From assembly GCA_020250175.1 (NCBI GenBank), contig JADCEN010000050.1, forward strand, positions 1 through 64,000: DNA of 64,000 nt. Reading direction: 5' to 3'. The notes beneath the pieces were generated by a model that saw nothing but the letters and a program-made list of their open reading frames with translations, was not told the DNA's origin and did not search any database. Of this stretch, positions 25,868 through 37,631 are shown piece after piece. The position numbers and the translations under genes are program-made. This DNA comes from Rhodobacter sp. (GTDB taxonomy: Bacteria; Pseudomonadota; Alphaproteobacteria; Rhodobacterales; Rhodobacteraceae). Every line of letters starts with the position of its first letter. Positions within the stretch are counted from its first letter, which is position 1.

Positions 25868-25902
25868 GTTCAACGTTAAACCACCTTTACAATAGCGCTA
25901 TT
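25868..25902 (-). promoter_or_regulatory. Candidate operators upstream of the pdh operon
   Basis: A perfect 12-bp palindrome AATAGCGCTATT (25891-25902) and an imperfect one, GTTCAACGTTAAAC (25868-25881), lie 29-63 bp before pdhA. This spot should hold its promoter. They are not the PdhR consensus known from enterobacteria. A weak promoter candidate on the minus strand is TTGTAA followed by ACTATC, so I do not assign it firmly. Confidence 0.4.
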
Positions 25903-26229
25903 TTTTGGGCCAGAGCAAAAAGCAGCCAGGTCTGCCGCAGGGCGGTTCATTGCCGACTGCCCGCAGGCAGGCTATCTGCTACCTGCCGCCCGGCACAGAG
26001 ATATTGCCTGTGGGATCGTCCGCCTGCACCCGTCGTTCCGGTGATTCCTGCAGCAGATGGCGTCATGGCGGGAACCGCCGCAACTGGCAAAGGACTGCCA
26101 TTCCTGTGGTGCCGGCACGGAAGGGGCCGCGCGACTAATGCCTCGGTGCGGCCTGTGCCACCGGTTCGTGCAAGGCAAGGCGCGCCGTTCCGGCCTGTTG
26201 GGCCGTCCAGCCTGAGCGCTGCCGGGGAT
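25903..26229. other. Intergenic region without a recognisable gene
   Basis: About 330 bp between the pdh promoter region and the FtsB-like gene. Both strands have short open frames with poor coding character. I see no tRNA, no good ribosome site and no clear terminator for the FtsB-like gene here. Confidence 0.5.
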
Positions 26230-26526
26230 TCAGCGGATGACGATTTCGTCGGCGCGGATAAGGCCCAGCACATCACGCGCCTGCTGATCCAGCAGGTCGA
26301 TGTCCAGGAAATCGTCAGACAGGCGGCGCGTCTTGTTCTTCAGAACGTCCAGTTCCAGCGCCAGCCTGTCCCGCTCGGCGGCAAGCTCCCCGGCTTCGGC
26401 ATCGATCTGCACCCGGCGAAACACGCCATAGTCCCCCTGCACGGCGGCAAAGGTGAAATATGACCCCAAGGTGAAAACCGTCATCACATACATTGCCGCG
26501 CCGAACGCCGGTCTTTGCGTGCTCAT
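26230..26526 (-). CDS. FtsB/DivIC-type septum formation initiator
   Basis: This 98-residue bitopic protein has one N-terminal membrane span (about residues 8-28) followed by a coiled coil (about 33-70, AEAGELAAERDRLALELDVLKNKTRRLSDD) and a short C-terminal region with DLLDQQARDVLGLIRADEIVI. This is the layout of FtsB/DivIC, which joins FtsL and FtsQ in the divisome. ATG 26526 follows GATCGGGGCAGAACC. It has its own promoter upstream and lies between the pdh operon and aldolase, an order common in this group. Confidence 0.88.
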   Translation of the reverse strand: MSTQRPAFGAAMYVMTVFTLGSYFTFAAVQGDYGVFRRVQIDAEAGELAAERDRLALELDVLKNKTRRLSDDFLDIDLLDQQARDVLGLIRADEIVIR

Positions 26527-26575
26527 GGTTCTGCCCCGATCCTGCCGCCCCTCGTTTACCGGGAGCATTTACATG

Positions 26576-26604
26576 ATTATGTCACAACGTCAGGGCGTTG
26601 TGAA
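26576..26604 (-). promoter_or_regulatory. Promoter with inverted repeat before the FtsB-like gene
   Basis: On the minus strand TTCACA and CATAAT are spaced 17 bp apart (plus-strand positions 26599-26604 and 26576-26581). Between and overlapping them, CACAACG (26583-26589) and CGTTGTG (26596-26602) form an inverted repeat with a 6-bp spacer, a possible repressor site inside the promoter. Confidence 0.5.
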
Positions 26605-26619
26605 TTCTCAATCGGCATT

Positions 26620-26650
26620 GGCCTGCCCGAAACGGGGCTTCGGACAGGCC
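26620..26650 (-). terminator. Hairpin after the aldolase gene
   Basis: GGCCTG plus CCGAA pairs with TTTCGG plus CAGGCC around a short loop, read on the minus strand 10 bp after the aldolase stop. It lacks a T tract. Confidence 0.5.
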
Positions 26651-26659
26651 GCAGCGCGG

Positions 26660-27589
26660 TCAGGCGCGGCCCTTGTAGATGTCCACCAGCTTTGTCAGCA
26701 TTGCCAAAGCCTCGGGGCGGCTGCGCTGGAAGCTGTTGCGCCCGATGATCGAGCCGTGGCCCCCGCCGTCCCGGATCGCGCGGGCATCGTCATAGACGCT
26801 GTCCTCGCCCTTGATCGCCCCGCCCGAGAACACCACGATGCGCCTGCCGGCAAAGCTGGCCTGCATGCAATGGCGCACGCGCGCCGTCTGCGTGGCCACA
26901 TCGATCTTCTGCGCCTCGTAAACCTTCTTCGCCTCGGGCAGCATCAGATGATCGGTGCTCAGCTTGATCTTGATGATATGCGCGCCCAGCAGGGCGGCAA
27001 TCTGCGCGCCATAGGCGCAAACATCAATCGCGGTTTCGCCGTCTTTCGTAACGGCTTCGCCGCGCGGGTAAGACCAGATCACGGTGGCAATGCCCCGCGC
27101 CGCCGCCTCGGCCCGCATGGCCGAGATTTCCTCGTACATTTCCAGCGCCGCATCACTGCCCGGATAGATGGTAAAGCCGATCGCCGAACAGCCCAGCCGC
27201 AGGGCATCGTCCACCGATCCGGTGATCGCCTGGTTCTTGCCTGCCGTTTCGGACATCAAGGAGTTGGCGCTGTTCACCTTCAGGATTGTCGGAATCTGCC
27301 CGGCAAAGCTATCCGCCCCGGCCTCGAGCATGCCCAAGGGGGCCGCATAGGCGTTCAGGCCGGCATCGATGGCCAGCTGAAAATGAAAGTGCGGATCGTA
27401 GCTGGCCGGGTTGGGCGCATAGGTGCGCGCCGGGCCATGTTCAAACCCCTGATCGACCGGCAGGATGATCATCCGGCCGGTGCCGCCCAGGCGCCCCTCC
27501 ATCAGCATCCGGCACAGGTTGGCTTTGACGCCGGGGGTTTCGCCCTCGTACTGGGACAGGATCTTCTGAACTGCCTTGGTCGCACGCAT
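26660..27589 (-). CDS. fbaB: Class I fructose-bisphosphate aldolase (DhnA/FbaB type)
   Basis: This 309-residue enzyme cleaves fructose 1,6-bisphosphate to the triose phosphates using a Schiff-base lysine. It belongs to the DhnA/FbaB class I family: GRMIILPVDQGFEHGPARTYAPNPASYDPHFHFQLAIDAG, GFTIYPGSD and FSGGAIKGED are recognisable. ATG 27589 has AAAGGA upstream, and the frame that continues to 27853 only overlaps pgk. It follows pgk on the same strand, with its own promoter in the 112-bp gap. Confidence 0.93.
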   Translation of the reverse strand: MRATKAVQKILSQYEGETPGVKANLCRMLMEGRLGGTGRMIILPVDQGFEHGPARTYAPNPASYDPHFHFQLAIDAGLNAYAAPLGMLEAGADSFAGQIPTILKVNSANSLMSETAGKNQAITGSVDDALRLGCSAIGFTIYPGSDAALEMYEEISAMRAEAAARGIATVIWSYPRGEAVTKDGETAIDVCAYGAQIAALLGAHIIKIKLSTDHLMLPEAKKVYEAQKIDVATQTARVRHCMQASFAGRRIVVFSGGAIKGEDSVYDDARAIRDGGGHGSIIGRNSFQRSRPEALAMLTKLVDIYKGRA

Positions 27590-27627
27590 GATAAGCGGTC
27601 CTTTCGCGTTGAATCGCCCCTGCCACG

Positions 27628-27656
27628 GCTCTAGAAGCCTGCGGCCTTCGGCGCAA
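27628..27656 (-). promoter_or_regulatory. Promoter of the aldolase gene
   Basis: On the minus strand TTGCGC (27651-27656) and TAGAGC (27628-27633) are exactly 17 bp apart, 39 bp before the aldolase ATG. The match to consensus is moderate. Confidence 0.4.
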
Positions 27657-27701
27657 TGACTTTGACGCGGGCATGCTGCGCCAGCGCCGTGTTTTGTGCA
27701 A

Positions 27702-28895
27702 TCACCGCACAAGGGCGGCGACGCCCGGCAGGTCCTTGCCTTCCATCCATTCCAGAAACGCCCCGCCCGCTGTCGAGATGAAGGTGAAATCCCCGGCCAC
27801 GCCTGCCTGATGCAGGGCCGCCACCGTATCGCCGCCGCCTGCCACGGACACAAGTTTTCCCGCCCGTGTCAGGTCGGCAACGGCGCGTGCCGCTGCAACG
27901 GTGCCCGCATCGAAGGGCGCGATTTCGAAAGCACCCAGCGGCCCGTTCCAGATCAGCGTCCGTGCCGTTGCAAACAGCGCCCGCAGCGCCGCGACGGTTT
28001 TGGGCCCGGCATCAAGGATCATGGCGTCCGCAGGGCAGGCGGCCACGTCCAGCGTCTCGTATGCGGCCCCGGCCTTGAATTCGCGCGCCACCACGATATC
28101 CAGCGGCAGGTGGATGGTGCATCCCGCCGCCCTGGCCTTTGCGACAATCTCCAGCGCCGTTGCCGCCATGTCGCGTTCGGCAAGCGATGTGCCAACCTCT
28201 GTCCCCTGGGCCACCAGAAAGGTATTGGCCATGCCGCCCCCGATGACCAGGTGATCAACCTTCGTCACCAGATTGCCCAGAAGGTCCAGCTTGGTCGAAA
28301 CCTTGGCCCCCCCCACCACCGCCACAACCGGGCGCTGGGGCGACCCCAGGGCGGCGTCAAGCGCCCGCAGCTCTTCGCCCATCAGCCGGCCTGCGGCATG
28401 TGGCAGAAGGCGGGCTATTGCCTCGGTCGAGGCATGGGCGCGGTGCGCGGCCGAAAAGGCATCATTCACATAGACATCGCCCAAAGCGGCCATGGCTGCG
28501 GCCAGGGTCGGGTCGTTCTTTTCCTCGCCGGGATGAAAGCGGGTGTTTTCCAGCAGCAGCACCTCGCCGGGGCGCAACGCCGATACCGCCGTCTTGGCCA
28601 CGGCACCAATACAATCGGCGGCAAACAGAACCTTGTGTCCGGGAAGCGCTGCCTGCAGCGCGGGCAGGATGTGGCGCAGGCTCATGGCATCGACGATCTG
28701 CCCCTTGGGGCGGCCGAAATGCGCCAGCAACACCGGTTTTCCGCCCCTGGCCAGAATATCCGTCACGGTCGGCACGATCTTTTCGATCCGCGTTGCGTCG
28801 GTGACGCGCCCGTTTTCCATCGGCACGTTCACATCGACCCGCACCAGCACAACCTTGCCCGCCAGATCAACATCCTCAAGTGTCTTCCAGGCCAT
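27702..28895 (-). CDS. pgk: Phosphoglycerate kinase
   Basis: Pgk interconverts 1,3-bisphosphoglycerate and 3-phosphoglycerate with ATP formation. The 397-residue protein has the N-domain substrate motifs [14 protein letters not shown] and [10 protein letters not shown] and the C-domain nucleotide motifs [31 protein letters not shown] and the terminal [14 protein letters not shown] 28895 fits the family start ([17 protein letters not shown]) and has a G-rich ribosome site; the frame is open to 28928. Confidence 0.98.
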   Translation of the reverse strand: MAWKTLEDVDLAGKVVLVRVDVNVPMENGRVTDATRIEKIVPTVTDILARGGKPVLLAHFGRPKGQIVDAMSLRHILPALQAALPGHKVLFAADCIGAVAKTAVSALRPGEVLLLENTRFHPGEEKNDPTLAAAMAALGDVYVNDAFSAAHRAHASTEAIARLLPHAAGRLMGEELRALDAALGSPQRPVVAVVGGAKVSTKLDLLGNLVTKVDHLVIGGGMANTFLVAQGTEVGTSLAERDMAATALEIVAKARAAGCTIHLPLDIVVAREFKAGAAYETLDVAACPADAMILDAGPKTVAALRALFATARTLIWNGPLGAFEIAPFDAGTVAAARAVADLTRAGKLVSVAGGGDTVAALHQAGVAGDFTFISTAGGAFLEWMEGKDLPGVAALVR

Positions 28896-29026
28896 GCGCC
28901 GCCCCCTGTCATGATCGCTCTGTTCCACCCTATCGGGGACGCCGCGTCAACCGATCACGGCGCTTTGCGCTTTCCCTTGGCCGATCCGGCCATTAAGTTG
29001 CCCCCGATTGCAAGAAGGAGAGGCTT

Positions 29027-29533
29027 ATGGCCGAAGTAAAGGATCCGGAAAATACGATCTTCATCGAGCTGAAAGACGGTCGTGTCGTGATCGAGCTGCT
29101 GGCGGATGTGGCCCCGAAACATGCCGAGCGCATGAAGACGCTGGCGCGGGCCGGGGCCTATGACAACGTGGTCTTTCACCGGGTGATCGAAGGGTTCATG
29201 GCCCAGACCGGCGATGTGGCGAATGGCAACGCGGAAAAGGATTTCAACCTGCGCCGGGCCGGAACCGGCGGGTCGGATCTGCCGGATTTGCCGGCGGAAT
29301 TCTCGAAACTGCCGCATGACCGGGGCACGGTCGGGGCAGCGCGGTCTTCAAACCCGCATTCGGCCAACAGCCAGTTCTTCATCAACTTCAGCGACAACTC
29401 CTTCCTCAACGGGCAGTACACCGTCTATGGCCGCGTGATCGAAGGCATGACCCATGTCGACAAAATTGCGCGCGGCGAACCGCCGGCGTCGCCTGACCGA
29501 ATCCTCAGCATGAAAGTGGCCGCCGATGTCTGA
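29027..29533 (+). CDS. Cytoplasmic cyclophilin-type peptidyl-prolyl isomerase
   Basis: This 168-residue enzyme speeds cis-trans isomerisation of prolyl bonds. The cyclophilin core is complete: YDNVVFHRVIEGFMAQTGD, GTVGAARSSNPHSANSQFFINF and NGQYTVYGRVIEGM. There is no signal peptide, so it is cytoplasmic. AAGGAGAGG precedes the ATG by 5 bp. It overlaps the next, exported cyclophilin gene by 8 bp, so the two are co-translated. Confidence 0.96.
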   Translation: MAEVKDPENTIFIELKDGRVVIELLADVAPKHAERMKTLARAGAYDNVVFHRVIEGFMAQTGDVANGNAEKDFNLRRAGTGGSDLPDLPAEFSKLPHDRGTVGAARSSNPHSANSQFFINFSDNSFLNGQYTVYGRVIEGMTHVDKIARGEPPASPDRILSMKVAADV

Positions 29534-30137
29534 AACCCGCCTTTTGACTGCCCGCCTGATCGGGTTGGGCCTTGCCGTTCTGGGCGGCTTGGCCATCGAT
29601 GGCGCATCCGTCCCCGCCATGGCCGCCGAAGACGGCCCCGGGCCGAATCTGGTGATCGAAGTCGCCGGATCGAACAGCGGGGGGATCGTGATCGATCTTT
29701 TGCCGGATGTCGCCCCCAAACATGTCGAACAGATAACGGCCCTGGCGGCGGAAGGTGCCTATGACGGCGTCGTCTTTCACCGGGTCATCGACGGGTTCAT
29801 GGCGCAGACCGGCGATGTCGCCAGCGGCAAGCTGGGTGGCGATCTGTCCATGGCGGGAACGGGCGGCTCCGCCCGCCCCGATCTGGTCGCGGAATTCTCG
29901 TCGCTTCCCTTTGACCGCGGTACGGTCGGCATGGCCCGCTCCGCCTCGCCCGATTCGGCCAACAGCCAGTTCTTCATCATGTTCGCCCCCGCCCCGCATC
30001 TGGACGGCCAGTATACCGTGGTCGGGCAGGTGATTCAGGGCATGGACGTGGTCGATGCGATCAAGAAGGGCGACGCGGCCAGCAACGGGTCAGTGACCGA
30101 GCCGGATTACATGGCGAAGGTTACCGTCCAGCAGTGA
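29526..30137 (+). CDS. Periplasmic cyclophilin-type peptidyl-prolyl isomerase
   Basis: This 203-residue paralogue of the preceding gene has an N-terminal signal peptide (hydrophobic residues 11-23, likely cut after AMA near residue 34). The cyclophilin core follows, with FHRVIDGFMAQTGD, GTVGMARSASPDSANSQFFIMF and DGQYTVVGQVIQGM. It is therefore a periplasmic folding helper. The overlap of 8 bp with the cytoplasmic copy suggests a tandem duplication with gain of an export signal. Confidence 0.95.
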   Translation: MSETRLLTARLIGLGLAVLGGLAIDGASVPAMAAEDGPGPNLVIEVAGSNSGGIVIDLLPDVAPKHVEQITALAAEGAYDGVVFHRVIDGFMAQTGDVASGKLGGDLSMAGTGGSARPDLVAEFSSLPFDRGTVGMARSASPDSANSQFFIMFAPAPHLDGQYTVVGQVIQGMDVVDAIKKGDAASNGSVTEPDYMAKVTVQQ

Positions 30138-30146
30138 TGTGACCGG

Positions 30147-30177
30147 CCGGCGGCGCGCCCCTGCGGCGCGCCGCCGG
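30147..30177. terminator. Strong GC hairpin between convergent cyclophilin and tyrS genes
   Basis: A perfect 13-bp stem (CCGGCGGCGCGCC against GGCGCGCCGCCGG) with loop CCTGC occupies the 54-bp gap between the two stops. It has no T tract on either side, but its symmetry and position fit a bidirectional end signal. Confidence 0.55.
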
Positions 30178-30191
30178 CGGTGCTTGAGGAG

Positions 30192-31442
30192 TTATCCCAG
30201 CGTCACCAGGGCATGCCGCTTGCGCCCCGCCGTCAGCTTCACCGGTTCTGCCAACTCGCCCGCGCCAATCATCTGGCCCGCATCCAGCACAATCTCGTCG
30301 TTCAGCCGCGCGCCGCCTTCGGCGATCAGGCGCTTTGCCTCCTTGCCGGATTTCGCAAGGCCCGCCCGCACGAACAACTGCCCCACCGAAATGCCATCGG
30401 CCACATCGGCAGGCGTCAGCGCCAGTGTCGGCAGATCGTCGCCCACACCGCCGCGTTCAAACACCTCGCGCGCCGTGGCTTCTGCCGCTGCCGCAGCCTC
30501 CTCCCCGTGCAGCAGGCCGGTCACGGCATTGGCCAGGATGATCTTGGCACTGTTGATCTCGGCCCCGCCCAAGGCACCCAGACGCTCGCACTCCTCCAGC
30601 GGCAATTCGGTGTAAAGTTTCAGGAACCGCCCCACGTCGGCGTCGGTGGTGTTGCGCCAGAACTGCCAGAATTCGTAAGCCGACAGCATCTCGGCGCTCA
30701 GCCAGACCGCGCCGCCCTGCGATTTGCCCATCTTGCGCCCGTCGCTGGTTGTCAGCAGCGGCGAGGTCAGGCCATAAAGCTCGCAGTCCAGCACCCGGCG
30801 CGTCAGATCGATGCCGTTGATGATGTTGCCCCACTGGTCGGACCCGCCCATCTGCAGCAGGCAGCCGTGGCGGCGGTACAGTTCCAGAAAGTCGTAGGCC
30901 TGCAGGACCATGTAGTTGAATTCAAGAAAGCTCAGGCTTTGCGCGCGGTCCAGCCGCGACTTCACGCTTTCGAACGACAGCATCCGGTTGACGCTGAAAT
31001 GCCGCCCGATGTCGCGCAGGAAATCAAGGTAGTTCAGCTTGTCCAGCCATTCGGCGTTGTTCAGCATCAGCGCATCGGCCGGTGCCGTGCCATAGGTAAG
31101 GTAGCGTGAAAACACCCGGTTCATCCCGGCGATGTTTGCGTCGATCTGTGCTGCGGTCAGCAGCGGGCGCTCTTCCGCGCGAAAGGACGGATCGCCCACC
31201 TTCGTCGTGCCGCCGCCCATCAGCGTGATCGGCTTGCCGCCGGTTTTCTGCAGCCAGCGCAGCATCATGATGTTAAGAAGATGCCCGACATGCAGCGAGG
31301 CCGCCGTGGCGTCATACCCGATATAGGCCGGGACCACGCCCTTGATCAGCGCCTCGTCCAGACCCTGATAATCCGTGCAGTCCGCCAGATAGCCACGCGA
31401 CAACAGGATGTGCATGAAGTCGGATTTCGGATGGTAGGTCAT
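30192..31442 (-). CDS. tyrS: Tyrosyl-tRNA synthetase
   Basis: TyrS charges tRNA-Tyr. The 416-residue class I enzyme has the HIGH motif as HVGHLLN near residue 42, the tyrosine pocket GSDQWGNI, the KMSKS motif as KMGKSQGGA and a C-terminal S4 RNA-binding domain ([31 protein letters not shown]). ATG 31442 ([17 protein letters not shown]) is the family start; the frame continues upstream without support. It is divergent from anmK, 62 bp away. Confidence 0.98.
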   Translation of the reverse strand: MTYHPKSDFMHILLSRGYLADCTDYQGLDEALIKGVVPAYIGYDATAASLHVGHLLNIMMLRWLQKTGGKPITLMGGGTTKVGDPSFRAEERPLLTAAQIDANIAGMNRVFSRYLTYGTAPADALMLNNAEWLDKLNYLDFLRDIGRHFSVNRMLSFESVKSRLDRAQSLSFLEFNYMVLQAYDFLELYRRHGCLLQMGGSDQWGNIINGIDLTRRVLDCELYGLTSPLLTTSDGRKMGKSQGGAVWLSAEMLSAYEFWQFWRNTTDADVGRFLKLYTELPLEECERLGALGGAEINSAKIILANAVTGLLHGEEAAAAAEATAREVFERGGVGDDLPTLALTPADVADGISVGQLFVRAGLAKSGKEAKRLIAEGGARLNDEIVLDAGQMIGAGELAEPVKLTAGRKRHALVTLG

Positions 31443-31504
31443 CGGGGTCTCATGCTTTACTGGGCAGGGCGGATATACCGGGGCGGCCGGCCAAGGGGAA
31501 GGGC

Positions 31505-32605
31505 ATGTTGAACGGGGGGGCGGTCTGGGCGCTTGGCACCATGTCGGGCACGTCGCTGGACGGTGTGGATGCCGCCATGGTTCTGACGGACGGGACGCGG
31601 ATCGTCGCGTTCGGTGCCACCGCCTACCGCCCCTATTCCAGCGACGAACAGGCACTCCTGCGCGCCGCCCTTGGTTGCTGGCCCGGCGACCCGCAGGTCG
31701 CGGCGGCGGCCGGGGTTGTGGAGTCCGCCCATGCGGAGCTGCTGTCGCAGTTCTCCGGTGCCGCCATTGTCGGCTTTCACGGCCAGACGCTGGCCCATGA
31801 TCCGCGCGGGCGCGGCACGCATCAGGCCGGGTCCGGCGCGGCCCTGGCCAGGGTGCTGGGCCTTCCCGTTGTCTGGGATTTCCGCAGCACCGATGTCCGG
31901 CTGGGCGGGCAGGGTGCGCCCCTGGCCCCGTTCTACCATTTCGCCTGTGCGCGCTGGATCGGGGCAGAGATGCCGCTGGCCTTTCTGAACATGGGCGGGG
32001 TCGGCAATGTCACCTGGGTTGATCCGCGCCATGCCGCGCCCGATCATCCGGGGGCCTGCCTTGCCTTCGATACCGGCCCCGCCAATGCGCCGGTGAATGA
32101 CCTGGTCCGGCAACGCCTTGGTCTTGAACAGGACAAGGCAGGTCGGCTGGCGGCACAGGGCAGGCCAGATATGGCGGTGCTGTCGCGCTTCCTCGAGCAT
32201 GAATTCTTCGCAAGAATGCCGCCGAAGTCCATGGACAGAAACCAGTTTCACGACCTGCTCGGGGCAGTCGCCCATCTGTCGGATGCCGATGCGGCTGCCA
32301 CCCTGACAGCGGCCGCCGCGCTGTCGGTGGCGCGTGGGACTGGGCATTTCCCGACACCGGTGCAGCGCCTGCTGGTGACGGGCGGCGGCCGCCACAACAC
32401 GCATCTGATGGAAGTGCTGGCCCGCCATGTGACGGCCGAGGTGCAGCCTGTGGAAGCCGCCGGTCTCAACGGCGACATGCTGGAAGCCCAGGCTTTCGCC
32501 TTTCTGGCGGTGCGCGTCTGGCGCGGATTGCCGACATCCTGCCCCTCGACCACCGGGGTCGGGGCACCGGCGGGCGGCGGGCAGATCAGCCTGCCCGGTC
32601 GCTGA
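31505..32605 (+). CDS. anmK: Anhydro-N-acetylmuramic acid kinase
   Basis: AnmK phosphorylates and opens 1,6-anhydro-MurNAc during peptidoglycan recycling. The 366-residue protein starts with the typical [23 protein letters not shown] and carries [36 protein letters not shown] and [22 protein letters not shown] precedes the ATG. Its 3' end overlaps the convergent rarD gene by 20 bp. Confidence 0.97.
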   Translation: MLNGGAVWALGTMSGTSLDGVDAAMVLTDGTRIVAFGATAYRPYSSDEQALLRAALGCWPGDPQVAAAAGVVESAHAELLSQFSGAAIVGFHGQTLAHDPRGRGTHQAGSGAALARVLGLPVVWDFRSTDVRLGGQGAPLAPFYHFACARWIGAEMPLAFLNMGGVGNVTWVDPRHAAPDHPGACLAFDTGPANAPVNDLVRQRLGLEQDKAGRLAAQGRPDMAVLSRFLEHEFFARMPPKSMDRNQFHDLLGAVAHLSDADAAATLTAAAALSVARGTGHFPTPVQRLLVTGGGRHNTHLMEVLARHVTAEVQPVEAAGLNGDMLEAQAFAFLAVRVWRGLPTSCPSTTGVGAPAGGGQISLPGR

Positions 32606-33509
32606 CGGTTCTGGCCTGACGCACCATCGACCAGGTAAAGATCGCCAGCGCCGCCCAGATCATCGGAAAGGCAATCATCCGCGCGGTCCCGAAGGGTTCG
32701 CGAAACAGGAACACCGCCGTCAGAAAGATCATCGTAGGCGCGATGTATTGCATCATGGCGATGGTCGAAAGCCGCAGCAGCTTTGCCCCGTTGGCATAGA
32801 CCATCAGCGGCACTGCCGTGACCGCGCCGCAGCCCAGCAGCAGCGCGGTATCGCTTGTGCTCGCCCTGGCGAAATGGCTGGTCCCCTGCAGTTCCAGCCA
32901 CCCAAGGTACAGCACGGCGGGCGGGACCAGCAAAAGCACCTCAAGAAAGAAGCCCTGGTTCGGCCCGATCGGCAGGGATTTCTTCAGATAGGCGTAGGCC
33001 CCCCAGGTCAGCGTCAGCCCCAGGGCCACGGCCGGCAGCCGTCCCGCGACATAGGTCAGAATCGCCACGGCCAGCGTGGCCAGACCGATGGCGACAAGCT
33101 GCGTCCGGCTCAGCCGCTCGCCCAGCAGGACGGCCCCCAGAAAGACGCTGAACAGCGGGTTGATGTAATACCCCAGGGCAGCGTCAAGCGCATGCCCCGA
33201 TCCGATGGCCCAGACATAGATGCCCCAGTTCACCGCAATCAGGGCCGCCGTTACGGCCCCCATCGCCAGCATCCGCGGGCTGCGCAGGGCCGTGCCGATG
33301 TCGCCGGTCCGGCGCAGAACCCAAAGGACGGCACCCGCAATGGGCAGCGACCAGATCACCCGGTGCGCGATCACCTCGGCGGGCGGGATATGCGCCAAGG
33401 CCTTCATGTAGATCGGCAGGAAGCCCCACATGAGATAGGCCGCCAGCGCAAAGCCAAAGCCGCGCAGGCTGTCTTTTTTGGTCAGGGCTGGCGTCTGGGG
33501 GGCGGACAT
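32586..33509 (-). CDS. rarD: RarD-type DMT transporter
   Basis: This 307-residue inner-membrane protein has about ten membrane spans and two EamA repeats. It begins [28 protein letters not shown], the hallmark of the RarD subfamily, and contains [12 protein letters not shown] and [26 protein letters not shown]. The substrate is not known; the name comes from chloramphenicol sensitivity in Pseudomonas. It converges with anmK. Confidence 0.94.
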   Translation of the reverse strand: MSAPQTPALTKKDSLRGFGFALAAYLMWGFLPIYMKALAHIPPAEVIAHRVIWSLPIAGAVLWVLRRTGDIGTALRSPRMLAMGAVTAALIAVNWGIYVWAIGSGHALDAALGYYINPLFSVFLGAVLLGERLSRTQLVAIGLATLAVAILTYVAGRLPAVALGLTLTWGAYAYLKKSLPIGPNQGFFLEVLLLVPPAVLYLGWLELQGTSHFARASTSDTALLLGCGAVTAVPLMVYANGAKLLRLSTIAMMQYIAPTMIFLTAVFLFREPFGTARMIAFPMIWAALAIFTWSMVRQARTVSDRAG

Positions 33510-33589
33510 AACGACCTCGGCTTGGCACTGCCCGCAGCTATCCGGTCTCCGGGCAGGCCTGCCACGGCTGTTGCGCCTGCCCCTGCCGG

Positions 33590-35805
<2,216 letters not shown>

Positions 35806-35816
35806 GGCCGCGACCG

Positions 35817-36230
35817 TCAGCCTTTCTTTGCGGGAACGCCGTACAGCTCCAGCCTGTGGCCGATCAGCCGGTAGCCCAGACGTGCGGCGATCCGCTCTTG
35901 CAGCGCTTCGATCTCGGGGTCGACAAATTCCATGACCGCGCCCGAATTCATGTCGATCAGGTGATCGTGGTGGTCGCGCTCGGCGTCTTCGTAGCGGGCG
36001 CGCCCGTCGCCGAATTCCAGCCTGTCCAGGATGCCTGCTTCTTCGAACAGCTTCACCGTGCGATAGACGGTGGCGATCGAGATGCGCGGGTCAATGGCGC
36101 TGGCACGGTTGTACAGGGCTTCGACATCGGGGTGGTCTTCGGCAACCCCGATCACGCGGGCAACGATGCGGCGCTGGTCAGTCATGCGCAGGCCCTTGGC
36201 CTCGCAGCGCGCAATGATGGTTTCGGCCAT
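35817..36230 (-). CDS. Fur-family transcriptional regulator (Fur/Mur type)
   Basis: This 137-residue metalloregulator has the winged-helix DNA-binding domain (residues about 8-80, RMTDQRRIVARVIGVAEDHPDVEALYNRA...ISIATVYRTVKLFEEAG) and the metal-binding and dimer domain with ERDHHDHLIDMNSG. The CxxC zinc motifs are missing, as in alphaproteobacterial Fur/Mur proteins, which respond to iron or manganese. The start at 36230 is preferred over 36236 because GGAG lies 6 bp before it. Confidence 0.93.
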   Translation of the reverse strand: MAETIIARCEAKGLRMTDQRRIVARVIGVAEDHPDVEALYNRASAIDPRISIATVYRTVKLFEEAGILDRLEFGDGRARYEDAERDHHDHLIDMNSGAVMEFVDPEIEALQERIAARLGYRLIGHRLELYGVPAKKG

Positions 36231-36370
36231 GGGCATCTCCGCAGGCGGACGGTCGGGGCAGGCTTTATGTCATTCGCCCCGTCATCGCCAGCCGATTTGT
36301 CCGTCTGGCGGTGCCTTGACAGCATGCGGACACCGACGCATGGCTTGCCCCCCGGGCAAAGGGGAACGGA

Positions 36371-37276
36371 ATGCCACGCAAGGACAGGATCGATGCTCCG
36401 GGTGCTGCGGCGCTGGTCGGCATGGCCCTGCTCTTTGCGGTCAACCAGGTCTCGATCAAGCTGTTGAACACCGGGTTCCAGCCGGTGTTTCTGGCCGGGT
36501 TACGGTCCTGCCTTGCCATGGTCTGCCTTTACGGCTGGATGCGGTTCCGGGGGTACGGTTTGCAATTCTCTGTCAGGACGGCACCGGCCGGGGCGCTGAT
36601 GGGTGGCCTCTTTGCGGCGGAATTCCTGTTTCTGTTCCTTGCGCTGGATTTGACGACGGTCGTGCGCACCTCGATCCTGTTTTATTCCATGCCGGTCTGG
36701 ATGGCGCTGATGGCCCATGTCGGCCTGCCGGGCGAACGGATCACGGTGCAGAAGGGGGTCGGGCTGGCACTGGCCTTTGCCGGCACTGCCTGGGCGATCC
36801 TGGATCGGGGGGGTGCCGCCGGCAAAGCCAGTCTGGCGGGGGACCTTTGCGCGCTGGGCGGTGCGCTGGGATGGGCCGCTACCGCCTATATGGCACGGGG
36901 GTCGGCCATGGTGCGCGAACGGCCCGAGATGCAGCTGTTCTGGATGCTTCTGGTCTCTGGCCCGCTGCTTGTGCTGCTTGCCCCGGCCTTTGGCCCGCTG
37001 ATCCGCGACCTTCAGCCCCTGCACTTCGCCGGGCTGTTCTTTCAGGTGGTGATCGTCGTGACGGCCGGTTTCATCCTCTGGCTTTGGCTTTTGTCGATCT
37101 ATCCGGCGTCCGGCGTTGCCAGCTTTTCCTTCCTGACCCCGGTCTTCGGGCTGACCCTGGGGTGGCTTCTGCTGGACGAGCCGGTGGGGCCGGGAATTCT
37201 GGGGGCGGCTGCGCTGGTGTCGGCGGGACTCGTGCTGATCAACCGCCGACCTGCCGCGCCGCCTGTGCGCGACTGA
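36371..37276 (+). CDS. EamA-family DMT transporter
   Basis: This 301-residue inner-membrane protein has about ten spans and two EamA repeats (GMALLFAVNQVSIKLLNTGFQPVFLAGLR; later VTAGFILWLWLLSIYPASGVASFSFLTPVFGLTLGWLLLDEPV). The substrate is unknown. It is divergent from the fur-family gene and is not closely similar to the EamA gene at 34912. GGGGAACGG precedes the ATG. Confidence 0.92.
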   Translation: MPRKDRIDAPGAAALVGMALLFAVNQVSIKLLNTGFQPVFLAGLRSCLAMVCLYGWMRFRGYGLQFSVRTAPAGALMGGLFAAEFLFLFLALDLTTVVRTSILFYSMPVWMALMAHVGLPGERITVQKGVGLALAFAGTAWAILDRGGAAGKASLAGDLCALGGALGWAATAYMARGSAMVRERPEMQLFWMLLVSGPLLVLLAPAFGPLIRDLQPLHFAGLFFQVVIVVTAGFILWLWLLSIYPASGVASFSFLTPVFGLTLGWLLLDEPVGPGILGAAALVSAGLVLINRRPAAPPVRD

Positions 37277-37631
37277 TTTTCAGGCAAGCCTGGCGGACGG
37301 CGGCGGATCGGTGGCGCGGCCCCCCGTAGCACCTTGCCGCTGGCCGCACCCTTTTCAGCCTTTTGCCGGGCCGCATCACGCAAGCGGGCAGGCCATAGCG
37401 ATATTCCTTGCGCCCCCCTGTGGCACCCAGGGCGGTGCCCGGCGGGTTTGCGGATTTGGATCGCCCCAGATTCGTCCACAGCCTGCGCGGAGGCCTGTGG
37501 CATCCTTGCCCGGTCAAGAGGGATTATCACGCGCTGCATCAAATTTCGGGATTGCGAGCCCGCTGCAAATACGACAGTTTGACGAAGCTGCGCAGAACGA
37601 CACCACATCTGGTGGCAAGCGAAGCGGCCTT
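37277..37631. other. Intergenic region before the nrdJ leader
   Basis: About 350 bp without a convincing ORF. An inverted repeat CCACAG...CTGTGG lies near 37490. A TTGACG hexamer at 37579-37584 has no good -10 partner, so I do not call a promoter. I see no cobalamin riboswitch B12 box. Confidence 0.4.

Noticed and set aside
25947-26276. Minus-strand ORF of 109 codons between pdhA and the FtsB-like gene
   Set aside because: No ribosome site, low-complexity Ala/Gly/Thr composition and overlap with the FtsB-like gene end.
23447-26463. Long plus-strand open frames opposite the pdh genes
   Set aside because: They are antisense to pdhA, pdhB and the FtsB-like gene, which carry all family motifs on the minus strand.
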